From: Nymphaea colorata | Taxonomy: Eukaryota > Streptophyta > Magnoliopsida > Nymphaeales > Nymphaeaceae | Direction: 5' to 3' | DNA: 64,000 bases | Assembly (NCBI RefSeq): GCF_008831285.2 | Contig: NC_045150.1 | Span: forward strand, 17,436,600 to 17,500,599 | Shown: positions 43,270 through 54,166 of the stretch, in pieces | Layout of the letters: the number at the start of each line of letters is the position of its first letter | How positions within the stretch are numbered: position 1 is the stretch's first letter | Notes under the pieces: generated by a model | The model's database searches: none | What the model was told of the DNA's origin: nothing | Seen by the model: the letters and a program-made list of their open reading frames with translations, nothing else | Translations under genes and position numbers: made by a program

Positions 43270-45619
43270 AGAATGTTTGTGTTTCATTGTCCTTTGTACC
43301 ATTTCTACTGGTCAACTTGTTATCCAATTGCAATTTACTTGCCCTGCCGTTAATTTTTCTTTTTGTTCTTTACTTTCATTTGCTGTCAGGTTGGTGAACA
43401 TGAATGTTTCAAAGCTTGTAGATGTTTCGGTGTAAACTAGTGATCATCTATAGGCTCTTAAAAATGAATCATATTTGGACAATGGATGCAGTTACATATG
43501 TCAAATTGCACAAATTACTCTCAGAAATTTTCTCCTCATGATTGGCAAACAAAAATGTGACCAGGGAGATCCAAGGATGTCCTGTAGTCTCTTCGGAACA
43601 TCTATTTCACTCCTGAGGATGGAATATGACTAATCATTTGTGTCTTCATAGTTCAAAAACTTTCAAAATTTGATCTTCATTGAGAAAATAATTTGTTTCT
43701 GCTACTAAACCTTTGCAAAGGCAAAATGCTACTAAACATTTACTTTTAGTTTCTGTAATTTTTGTGAGATTGGATTCTTTTACTGTGCATTGTTTCTTAT
43801 TCACATCATGCCATGATTACTTTATTTTTTGTTTTTTTTTTTAAGTGTTATTTGGTTTCCATATGGACGGACCTACAACGCATGCACGTCTGTGCATGTT
43901 CCACGCATCATCGGATAGGATTGATTCTTCATTTTCCACCTTCCACCATCAAGCGTCTGGATTGTAGCTGCGCGAGAGGTACAGAAATAGAATCTTTCAG
44001 CTACTCTTGAATGATTATTCGACCACAAGGTTGCTGATACAGCTCAGTTTCTTGGGTTGATGAAGCAGACACCACAAATTGTGTATATTGGTTTTGAACC
44101 AACATAAATATCAGAATATTGTCATTACAATACCATGTTTTCTAGAAAAATGTTGGACTTCCAAAACCAGGGAGGTGATAAAAAGTGGCACATGATGACT
44201 TTCTGTCGGATTTATCTGGTCCCTTTTCCGTAGGCTAATCTGAAAATGGAGGATTCTGCCATGATCTTTTCTATTTGTGTGACATGTATTATCGCAGAAA
44301 GAGTTCTTACATTGGAAGTCAGTCATTTGGCTTGTTGTCCAATATTAGTAAGAGGTTTCAGCTTCTGATTCTTGATAAAAAAACTGTTGTATTTGCTGAA
44401 CCACTATATAGAAAGGGTAAAATATCCGGCGTCCACCACCTTATATAAGATGAATGCATTTACAATCAATAGGAATTGGAGTTTAGTATTCGGTACTGTC
44501 GTGTAGGATATGTGTGAGTGTTTGTGTGTCTATTATACAAAATAACGTGTGGAGACACAAGCGACATCATGTCTCAAGCAAGTTTAGTTTATCAGGCTTT
44601 TGAATTGCTCTCTTATTTAGTGACATCATGTTTCTTGATTGTACCATACTGCACGAGTTGAAGGAAAAATACAATGAATGAGCTTTTGTTCTCATCTTAA
44701 TTTTGATTTTTGAGTTCTCAAGCAGATTGATCTAGTCGGTTGTTATTAAGAATATATATAAATGCTTGATTCTAGAAAGGACTCTCATTTGTGCGTTCGA
44801 AATCTACCATTCAGCTAAATCTCGAGTTGGATAGAGAATGTCTGTCCTTGCAGAAAGAGAAGCTTTCCATATTTTCTTTTTCTCTTGAAGAAAACTGGGC
44901 CGAATAGACTGTGAAGAATCTGAATTTTGGTGAGCTGACAAATTGAATGTTGCACCCAAGAGGTTTCCTCGATCTGCATTGCAAACTGTTCAAATGCTTA
45001 GGATCGTCCTCTGTTTTCCCATATAATTTGAGGAAAACCGAAAACCAATTTGCACATTTACAACAGCGTAAAAGCGACCTTTTGGATTCTAAAAAGCGTG
45101 TCAACCTACTTTTTTAACATTCGAAGCCTTGCTTTCAGTTCCTGCTTGACAATGCCATCTGGAGTTTCGACGTCTAAGTGACTGATCAACAATATCTTAA
45201 TTCACCGCCTTTTGCTTCCCCATAAAAATTGCAAGAACATGATTAGAAAATCCATTATCCGAACAGCATTTTACTTTTCGGAAAGTTGGTAGTCTGATCC
45301 ATTTTGGAAGTTGACGATCAAAATACTTCATTTTTGTGAAAAAGGCAATGTACTAAGACATGTTGAATTAGAATAGGCCGGCATAATGGACAGAAAGCAG
45401 AAGTGAGCAGCCATTCTAGATTCAATCACGAAATGAATTCAATTGCCATGAAACAATGATGCAATCATAATAAAAACTGGCATGGCCCAACTTTTCATGT
45501 AGTCTTCTAATTGAAAATAGAAATACAGATGTATACCAGTGCAACCATAAGAACTCAATTGGTCATTGCAGCGTGACATAGAAGCAACAAATCAACCCCA
45601 CGAAGAGAGTAGATAAAAA
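43270..45619. other. No gene recognised
   Basis: AT-rich, short open frames only (43813-44010, 44111-44326, 44811-45104), none with a family signal. The right end adjoins the 3' end of QCR8. Confidence 0.4.
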
Positions 45620-45625
45620 TTTATT
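45620..45625 (-). terminator. Polyadenylation signal candidate of QCR8
   Basis: Minus strand AATAAA about 130 bases after the QCR8 stop codon. Confidence 0.55.
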
Positions 45626-45753
45626 GCAAAGAGTAGCATGGAATCAGGACATGTTCCCAGGTCAAGCTATTTATATCAAAATCCTCACAGCTTTGCAAGA
45701 TCTCATTTTGAGAAGAGGAACATTACAGCAGCAACACTATTGACAATCCCAGC

Positions 45754-48700
45754 TCAGTACCTGTGTTCTAATTTTTCCTTCTCTTTGTAGTACTGCACGT
45801 ATCTGCAAGATGAGATTCACAAGAAACGCCATAAGTGAAAGGCTGCAAATAACGTCCGAGAAAACATTGCAAACTATATTCATGCTTGGACCATCTCTAA
45901 ACCCATGCTATAGTGCCTATCTGCATGCTTGCATGGACACTCATATCAAGATAACACAAAGACGCAAAAAAAACTACTTTAATTTTTCAGCGAACTGGCT
46001 GTGCTCAATCCACTTTGACATAATCAACATTCCACCAAACAAATGGATGTTGAATGCTGTCTCCAAAGTTAAACTGAAAACTAGGTCAGTCTTGTTAGCG
46101 TAGACCATCTCATTCCAACAACAAATGAACAGCTGAAAATTAGGTCAGCCTTATTAGGCAGACAGTGTCACTGACACTAGAGATGTTTCAAGTTCAACCA
46201 CAAGAATTTTGCAAGACAACTTTTGCTCTACCGCTCCCCATATTTTTTTTTTTTTTAAAAAAATGTTTTATGGATAAAACTGATCTAGGACTAGTAACCC
46301 TTTGATATATTTCAACAAGAATTGATTTCTAATTTACATATGAAATAAACAGACAAAAGAGATAGCAATTGGATGGAACATATTCCAAATCCATCGCATC
46401 TAATGAATTCGGATACACACTAAGCCTCACAAATAAGTGGCCAGTAAGCACTACATGATAATTGTGAACAAATGTGAGGAGAAAAAATGACATTAAAAAG
46501 ATTTTTAGGTCCATATGCATTACATTCAATGCGAATGCCACTCTAGAGCTATGTCACATCAGTGCGGGATGCCGGTGCCAGCGCGGTGTATCCCAAAAAA
46601 TTTGGGTGCGAGGGTGTATATATATAATATATTTATTTTATATATATATATATATGTATGTATGTATTCATAATATACATAATTTTAGCTTGTTTTTGAG
46701 CTTAATCTATCTTTTTTTTCTTACTTTTATCACTGTACATAAAGAAAGAAAGGGACAGAGAAGAAAAAAAGAATAGAAAATATTTTAAACATGCATAAAA
46801 AAGGATGTGGTTGGGGTGCGTGTCAGAGCCGCACCCATATCAGCACCAGCATCGTGTCGACACGGGTGCAGCCCCTTTTTTGAAGACTCCGCGTGACATA
46901 GCTCTAGAGCGAACATTTTCTATCGTCTAAAGAACAAGGTTCCAGCTTGCACTTATGACATAAATTATCATCAATGCACCATCTTTTGAAACCTCCTAGT
47001 CCTAGTTTGAAGAAACTTTTTTTTATCATTGCTACCAGTGAAATACCATAATGTCGGAGTAACATCAGAAAGTCTGGAAAAGTAACATAATATCAGAGTA
47101 AAGCATATAAGTTGCATCAACCAAGAACCACATAATATAGACAAGGAACATCATATCAGAATGTCCTGCCCATTCAAAGTTACATGATTGTGCTATGTGC
47201 CCACAGAATCACAAGCATTAAATTGTTTCTTTCTTGGGATTACTTGGCTTCATTTCTTTTATGGCACAGTTCCCGACTGAAGAACCAAATTTCACAGTAT
47301 CTTAAGTATAGAAAGTTTACTATGAATGCATATCATAAACGGAGTAGTAAGACGACTTGAGAAAATAGCAACTATCTAAACCAGTATTGCATGTATCCCA
47401 TGATATGGGTTATATCTTATAATCTGTAATGTAACAATTGATCTTCTACAGCCCCATGCCTTGACATACAAGGTTATCAGGTAAAATGGCCACCCTAAGC
47501 CCCGATTTTTCCTTTGGGGCTTTCAAAAGGCCCTCTTCACCCAACTGCTAAACGCTCTTTATTCTTTAAGAGTTAAGTATGAAGGAGATTTTGCAACTTT
47601 GAGCGAGAAAAATGTCAAATTGAAGCTAGATTTGCCTGTGAATGATTGATTGTAGTTGAAAAAAGAAAGCTTCTGTATTTCCCTAATTTCTTGCAGTTGA
47701 AAACGTCAATCATTTATTATTTGCAATTTTAGATTGAACAAGTTCATCTTGTGATGTATAAGGCTTTATACATATTTCTTGATGCTATAACATTGTGGTT
47801 ATGTAACAATGAATTGAAGAATGTTGATTTCTGTAAGCCTATATTTATATATGATGCATTTATAGAGCACATATTTTCTTCATTTTTCTAGTCTTATGTT
47901 TTTTTCTTTTTCTTTTTGAAACTAAATAATTATGGTACAGTGTAACTATTGGGCCGACCAAGACAGGTTACTATATGCAGTTTACAATGTTGATCTCCAA
48001 ATACTATATTGAATGTTCCAAACACAACTTTAAGTTTGCCTTACTCCATAGCCCTATAGTCATAAATTTCCTTCATGTATTGGACATGTCAGCTTTTTGT
48101 TACGGAAAAACATTTATAGGAGATTGTAAATTTTCCAAAACTTGTTTCGATGCAACAATGCAATATCATTGTGAAACCATAAAAACTTCATGTTAGTTAC
48201 AATCCTTTTATTGGAATGCCGCAAATTTTCAGATAAGTTATCTATCTTCAGAATTAGCTTAAAGGCATGCAGTTTGTGTGAAGAGTGAAGAGTGGATTGT
48301 GGACTAATGCTCCTAAATCCTCCTACACTTATATACAATGGCATTGACCAAGTTGCTCCAAGCTTGAGCTTAGAAATAGCTTGTTTTCTCTTTAAGAACA
48401 AAACAATGTCAAACCAACATAGGTTTTTACTGGAAAAACATGGAATGGGTTACTTCAGTGCCATAGCACCTGGCACTCAGACATTTGTGAAAGGCCGTCA
48501 CATGAGTGCGGGTGTGGGTGCTGGTGTGGGTGCGGATGCGGGTGCCGATGCGACATATCCCAAAAAATTTGGGTAGGAGGGTGCGGCAAGAGAGTATATA
48601 TATAATACATTTATTTTATATATATAAATGTATGTATTCATAATATATATATAGCTTGTTTTTTAGCTTAATTTGTCCTTTCTTTTTACTTTTATTACTA

Positions 48701-51700
48701 TACATAAAGAAAGAAAGAAAGGATGAAGAAAAAAAAATGAAAAATATTTTGAACTTGCATAAGAAAGGATGCGGTTCGGGAGCGTGTCGGAGCAGCACCA
48801 GCGTCGTGTCGACATGGGTGCGGCCCTTTTTTTGAAAAGTCTGTGTGACATAGGCGCAAGGAAATTTTCAAGACCATTTCCTTTTCTATTTTTCTTCAAT
48901 TTTAAATTTTCATTTGTCCCTTTTTCATATTCATGGATGACAGTTAATAACTTAATATGTGAACATACTGTTCTCCTTCCTCCTTCTATGTCCATTTCTT
49001 TTTAAACCATCAAACTGCCACACATTCACCTAAGAATCACAAAACAGATATCTAGGATCACAAGAATTTACCAGCAATAAGTCCATTACAAATAACTACC
49101 TTTTAAGAAGTGGTCTACAATAAAGAATCCATTTAGTCAAAAAATAAACCAAGCTGGCCACCTTTCCATTTGTTTTTGGGCGCCTAGGTGCCTGAGTGGA
49201 AAAAAAAAATCAGAAAACTCTTTTTCTTTTCCTTGTTCTACTTTTATCTTTCTTTATTTATTTCTTCCTTTTTCCTCTTTTTATTCTTTTTTTTTCCTTC
49301 TCTTCTTCTTTCTCTTCCTTTTTTTTCCTTTATTGTCTTTGGCCCACCTAAGCAACAAGTAGTCCTTTTTGAAGGCCATGGGCCTAGTTAGTGCTTTTGA
49401 CTACATCGTCTGCAATCTACTCACATAGAAACAACTTGAAAGTAATTACCAGATTTCCAAAAATATGAAGATGCATTAGTTATTCTATGAGTAACTAACA
49501 ATTCAACTTAGCATCCTTGCTTTCTTGGTTGAGATTATCAACAAGCCTCCCACAAAGCTCAGCAAAGACTATGTAACAGTTTGAAGCAATGTTATCCGTA
49601 TCGTACGATACGGACGCGTATCGTACGATACGTATCGTATAGGTCAAGAAAACCTATACGATACGCTGTTTAAAGACGATACGCATCCGTATCGTACATG
49701 TATCGCACGTATCGTGCGATACGGGGGCCGTATCGTACGATACGGGCGATACACCCCTATATCGTACGATACGGCTTAAAACACACAATTTTTTATTTTT
49801 AAAGTTTAAACACTCATCCGTCTCTCTCTTCTTGTATTTAAAGACTCCAAGAGACGTAGGAGGGAGAGATTTTGCACATTTTCATCCAAAATAACCAAGG
49901 ATTCATCGATTTGGAAAATATTATCGTTAAATCATGAAAGATGATAACTATATGTTTTGAACTTATAAAATTGTGAAATAATCTAAGTCCTAAAACTCAA
50001 TGTCCTAAGACTCTAAGTCTTAAGATTCTATAAAATTTTCATGTTTAAAATTGTGATGGATGCTTGTTATGTTATTTTGAATATCTAATTTCTAATTTTT
50101 GAATGCGTTGATGACACACATGAATGTTCCTTAATGATCTTTTTTATATTTGAATACATTTTTCTTAATTTCTGATTTTTTGTTTATTTTTTCAGTTTTT
50201 TAATAATTTTTCTCTATTTTTTCTGATTTTTAAATATTTTTTAAAATTTTAAAAATTAATTTTACGATAAGCTACGCTATGTTTACGATACGTTACGATA
50301 CAGCGTATAGGTCAGCCCGACCGATACGCGATACGCTATGCCTTTTATAACATTGGACTTTGAAGCAATCAGGTTCATTAGGTAGATGATACATTCTAAG
50401 TTTGGTATTAGTCAAAAAATCATACCAAGAGAGTTAAGTGGCTGATAACCTTCTCTCCTTCTAGAGACATTGTCGCTATTAGAGTATTGGAAGCCATTAG
50501 CAGCCCAGCACATAAATATCCCCCTTCTTTCGTTTTTATTTTTCATTGGAAACCATTAAAAAATAACAAATAGCCAGCCCAACCATGATAGAGCTGAGCT
50601 TAATAAAACTAATCAGGCATCAATCGGATCAGAAGTTTTGGCATGTGAATCAATCCAGAGCAAAACACAGCCTTCTCTTCATATAAAGACGCCTTCGAAA
50701 GATGAAAATAGACATGCATACATATCAAGGAATATCTCAAGGCCCTTCCTTTGCCAACAGGAAAGTCACACTATCATCATGAATCATGATTTGAGAGGAA
50801 AAAACTCAAAAACGAAATTATGCTTACATGGTTAATATAATTATCGGGGATGTAGAGCACCCTTATTCATATTGCTTCTAAAATATTAGTCAACATGCAC
50901 ACACACAACCTCTACAAAAAAAATGGAACATGATTGTGGTATGCTACCACCACAAATCACGGTCCTACAGCATTGTAACCTGCAGAAAAAGGAAAGCTAA
51001 CCTCTGGATCATGTTTATAGGATTTACTAACTATTTTATGTGTTAAAAATGAGTCAGATTATATCCTAAACTAGCTTTTAAGCACTCCTATATTCATGAT
51101 CATGGGCCACTCGTTTTCTGTTATAGTCAAAGTTGAATAGGTGATGTGCAAGTAGACCATTTTACACACCCATACAGTTACCCTGCACATTGATGCTTAA
51201 AACTATCCAAATAACCGTGTCCGCCATACCACAGGACCAAGGTTCAAAAACAGCAGGCACATGTGTCTGTGCATACCTTACTTAAGGTTTTACCATCACT
51301 AACACAAGGGCAAATTTCCTCAGATCCCAAAAGGAAAACCAGCAAAATCTCATTCTGTGGATCCCACCGGTAGCCATCCTCTAAAAATTGCTAACACAGT
51401 AACATAAAGAGTTACTGGAGATAAGGAAAATACGAACTAATTATATTATGCGTTTGACTGGTGTATCTTGACTTCATTTTTCTCTATGGTCAAATTTTAC
51501 AAAACCTTTTTGAAACTTTTGCAGTTTTTTCTCCTTTCTAATTTAAATAGTTTCTAACTTGCCAAATTTTCTTAAAGTACCTAATTTGTCTAAAATGTTC
51601 TTAAAACTTAAAAGGCTTAAATTTGCACTATAAACCACACAGTAACTTATATTTTACACCGTTCAGGTACATTCAGTAGGTAAAAACACACATGAAGAAT

Positions 51701-52682
51701 GATATTAGATTGCAAGATTTCTGGAAGTATGTAGATCAAATACGTGTTCATACTCCATATTGCACCTTATCCAAGTCCTCTATGAGAATATCTAGTTAGA
51801 ACCTGTAACTACAGCTAGGAGATCATTGAAAAGAATGCTCAAAGATCAACAAATCTTGGGCATCTGTGTCTGTTGGCTGACATTTTGCATGTCCCTGAAT
51901 GAACAGATAACCACACCAAAAAGGGATAGGAAACATACGCCATGAAAGTCTGAAACCCTTCAATACCTACACATCCTCCAAATGATCGCCCACAAGTATC
52001 ACTCAAAAATCATAAGGTAAACCAATCTTGAACCACTTTAATGAATGAGGGCAACCGGTACTAAAGAAAGAGAATTTGCCTTGAAACATGTTCGAGAAAA
52101 AGGATTTACTTGAAACGGGTGAATGTCAATGACAAAAAAAGCTAAGCGGGTAGGACAAGGGACAATATTTACAGTAAACAGTTACCCAGAAGAGAAGGGA
52201 AATGATAGAAAAAACCAAAAGCTTTTCCTCGCAACAACAAAAACCCCAAATCTCAGCAGAGAATCAAACCCAGGACATCAACCCCAGATTCACAAACGCG
52301 TAGCGAAAAATGAAAAGCAAGAAAAGGCTTCCGATGACAAAGTGAAGGAACATTCAAGTTTTACATTCTAACGGTCACCGAAACAAAAGGCAATACTAAA
52401 GGAGAAAAAGAAGAAATGAAACCCTTAAGCAAGAAGATTGGAAACAACAAGCCCAACCGGCGGGCCAAAAACAAAAGATCAGATAAGCATGAGCGTTAAA
52501 GGGGAAGATTACGAGTAGGTGCCAACGAGAGGGGTAAGAAGGAGGGTGGCGCTGATCCAATTCTCGGAGACCTTCTTCTCGATCTTATGAGGGATGTCCT
52601 TCCACAGGCCGCTCATCACCTTCTGCTGGAACGGCGACAGCGCGTATATCACCGCCTTCATCCTGACCGGCGTCTTCCCCAT
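45754..52682 (-). CDS. QCR8: Cytochrome b-c1 complex subunit 8 (QCR8), two exons
   Basis: Small mitochondrial inner-membrane subunit of ubiquinol-cytochrome c reductase (complex III). CDS = 52513-52682 (56 codons plus 2 bases) and 45754-45802, which gives 72 residues, the usual plant length. Exon 1 reads MGKTPVRMKAVIYALSPFQQ, GLWKDIPHKIEKKVSENWIS and the single membrane segment ATLLLTPLVGTY. Exon 2 supplies YVQYYKEKEKLEHRY. Donor TC/GTAATC and acceptor TTGCAG join to one Ser codon. The start at 52682 matches the family N-terminus; an upstream in-frame ATG at 52808 would add 42 basic residues. The 6710-base intron is extraordinary for so small a gene and holds several transposable elements. 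No lesion seen, so probably functional. Confidence 0.9.
46549..46901. mobile_element. MITE, GTGCGGGTGC family, copy A
   Basis: Non-autonomous element of 353 bases. Ends are CTATGTCAC and GTGACATAG (9-base inverted repeat), flanked on both sides by CTCTAGAG (46541-46548 and 46902-46909), an 8-base target duplication. The arms are GC-rich with GTGCGGG/GGTGCGGC-type repeats; the core is AT-rich (TATATATA, then ATAAAGAAAGAAAGGGA). No coding. An 8-base duplication suits the hAT superfamily, but the terminal sequence is not a textbook hAT end. Confidence 0.8.
48493..48853. mobile_element. MITE, GTGCGGGTGC family, copy B
   Basis: Same orientation and same internal order as copy A: GC-rich arm with GTGCGGGTGTGGGTGC, the phrase CCCAAAAAATTTGGGT, a TATATATA core, ACATAAAGAAAGAAAG, then GTGTCGACATGGGTGCGGCC and GTGACATAG. 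The left terminus has decayed to GGCCGTCAC and the flanking duplication is no longer recognisable. Older than copy A. Confidence 0.78.
49215..49345. repeat. Long polypyrimidine tract
   Basis: About 130 bases almost entirely C/T on the plus strand (TTTTTCTTTTCCTT, CTTTCTTCC), preceded by GGGCGCCTAGGTGCC, a motif common at ends of old plant repeats. Confidence 0.7.
49590..50358. mobile_element. Palindrome-rich non-autonomous element (TATCGTACGATA type)
   Basis: Flanked by TTTGAAGCAA at 49580-49589 and 50359-50368, a 10-base direct repeat that behaves as a target duplication; ATGTTAT at the left and ATAACAT at the right form short inverted ends. The left 200 bases hold at least four near-perfect CGTATCGTACGATACG palindromes (about 49597, 49617, 49729, 49759) and a hairpin GTATAGGT...ACCTATAC (49637-49659). 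The right 80 bases hold degenerate versions (GATACGTTACGATACAGCG, CGATACGCGATACGC). The core is AT-rich and non-coding. A 9-11 base duplication suggests a Mutator-like derivative. Confidence 0.7.
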
Positions 52683-52808
52683 CTCGCTCCCGTCTCCCTC
52701 CGCTCTTCTCCTGATTGCGAGTCCTCGGCCTGCCTTCGCTTTCTCTTCACTGGTCCTCCTCAATTGCTTGTTCTTATAGGCGGCTCCCATTCTTCTGGTG
52801 GCCGCCAT
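52683..52808 (-). other. In-frame upstream extension of QCR8
   Basis: 42 codons without a stop between an upstream ATG (52808) and the canonical start. The peptide is basic (MAATRRMGAAYKNKQLRRTS, then RAIRRRAEG-like) and could in principle act as a mitochondrial presequence. Plant QCR8 proteins normally lack one, so this is most likely 5' untranslated sequence. Confidence 0.4.
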
Positions 52809-54166
52809 CGGCCCAACTTAGTGGACCGGGTCTGACCCGAAAAATCTTCCATCCAAGAACCAAAAGGATTTTTAAGAGGCTCAAGAGTTTCCACAACAAA
52901 CCCTCATTGCTCTAAGAAGCCCTCTTTTTTACTTTTTTTTTTTTTTTCCTTGAGAGTTTAGCAAAGTGAGGTCTACTTTAAATTTAGATCTTAACAAAAT
53001 CTGCAGATTTAGAAACTTCATATTTAAATATATTTCCTTTTTTTTTCTAATTTGATAGAAACCAACTCAAATTAAGAGACTTTGTTCCTTACATCATCTT
53101 CCAAGTCCCCACACATATTAGGCTTATTAGCTTTTGCAATAGACAGGCGCTTATAAGATTATGCCAGTTGCTATCCCAACCAGTTACTCCACACTCCTTA
53201 AGTCTATAAAAAATTATATATTGATTGTTCATTTTCAGAAAAAAAATTGCATATATAGTGGATAGGAACTCGTCATGAGACCTACGATCGCAATATCTCA
53301 TATTGCCTTTCATCTTATGTATGAGGCAATCAAACACCTCTTAACGTTTCTCTTTTAATAGTGAAAAAAAAAAACCTTTTTCTAAAATGACCCAATTGCA
53401 TCAAGTGCAGATCAATTCACTCCATGTTTTATCTAAGTAACTATAAAATATAATTTAAAGTTTTCAGTTTTAATGAACGTGCCATCATCACTACATTGGC
53501 AAAGTTGTTGGAAACATGTTACAAATTAAGCTTTTGTGGACTCCAATGCAGGTTGCCGAGAGGACCATGTAGCTAGCATATCATAACTCAACCTCTTCAA
53601 GAGCCTTATGGTGCCTCTAGTCTAAGTCCTGCAGCTAGGGTGGAGAAAAGGTTTTATTCTTGAAGACCAAAAGTTAACAAAGAAAATAACAAATGTGTGT
53701 TATTTTTAGAGGCTTTAATATGGCAAATGTTTTACTGGGGGATACTATATTTGTTATTCTGTTTTTTACAGGGTCCAAATTAAATTTTAAAAAACTATAA
53801 CAATTTGCTTTTAGAATCTCAAGGGAAAAGGGCATGACTCTGCTAACCCCCTTAGCTTAGCCCATGCATGTAACTAATGCACTACCATTGATACAATAAC
53901 AAAGTTGTCAAGTGGTCAGTCCAAGTTTTATAAAATAAAAAGTAACTTGGTGTCACTGGAAGTGTCATAGTTACTACCCGAACTCTTAGCGGAGAGAGAA
54001 GATCCGCTGGGGTTAGGCAAGGGGACTCTCCAGCGTTCTTATCCCGGCTGTCCAAAAGCGGAGCCTTTTTATTGGGATAGTGGATTGCTATCATCCCAAT
54101 TTTTTTTTTTCAAGAAACTAATTCAATTTATTCAAATAGATTTCAGTGATTTTAATTATTTTTTGG
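52809..54166. other. Upstream flank of QCR8
   Basis: The first 100-150 bases are the QCR8 promoter and leader side; a specific TATA box could not be assigned. Beyond that the DNA is AT-rich. The stretch 53960-54075 is of mixed composition (GAAGATCCGCTGGGGTTAGG) without a recognised identity. Confidence 0.4.

Larger units (their letters stand above)
45803..52512 (-). other. 6.7-kb intron of QCR8
   Basis: Bounded by GTAATC (52512) and TTGCAG (45803). Contains two copies of one MITE family (46549-46901, 48493-48853), an element with palindromic CGTATCGTACGATACG motifs (49590-50358) and a long pyrimidine tract (49215-49345). The remainder is AT-rich with no coding signal; open frame 52123-52371 has no family. 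Confidence 0.85.

Noticed and set aside
49597-49775. Repeated CGTATCGTACGATACG motifs as a possible CRISPR-like array
   Set aside because: Spacing is irregular, there are no uniform unique spacers, the host is a plant, and 10-base direct repeats flank the whole block, so a transposable element explains it better.
52123-52371. 82-codon plus-strand open frame in the QCR8 intron
   Set aside because: Low-complexity Lys/Glu/Asn-rich composition, no family resemblance, no splice context.
53940-54080. Possible tRNA or SINE in the mid-GC stretch
   Set aside because: No A-box/B-box pair at tRNA-like spacing and no cloverleaf stems could be drawn by eye.
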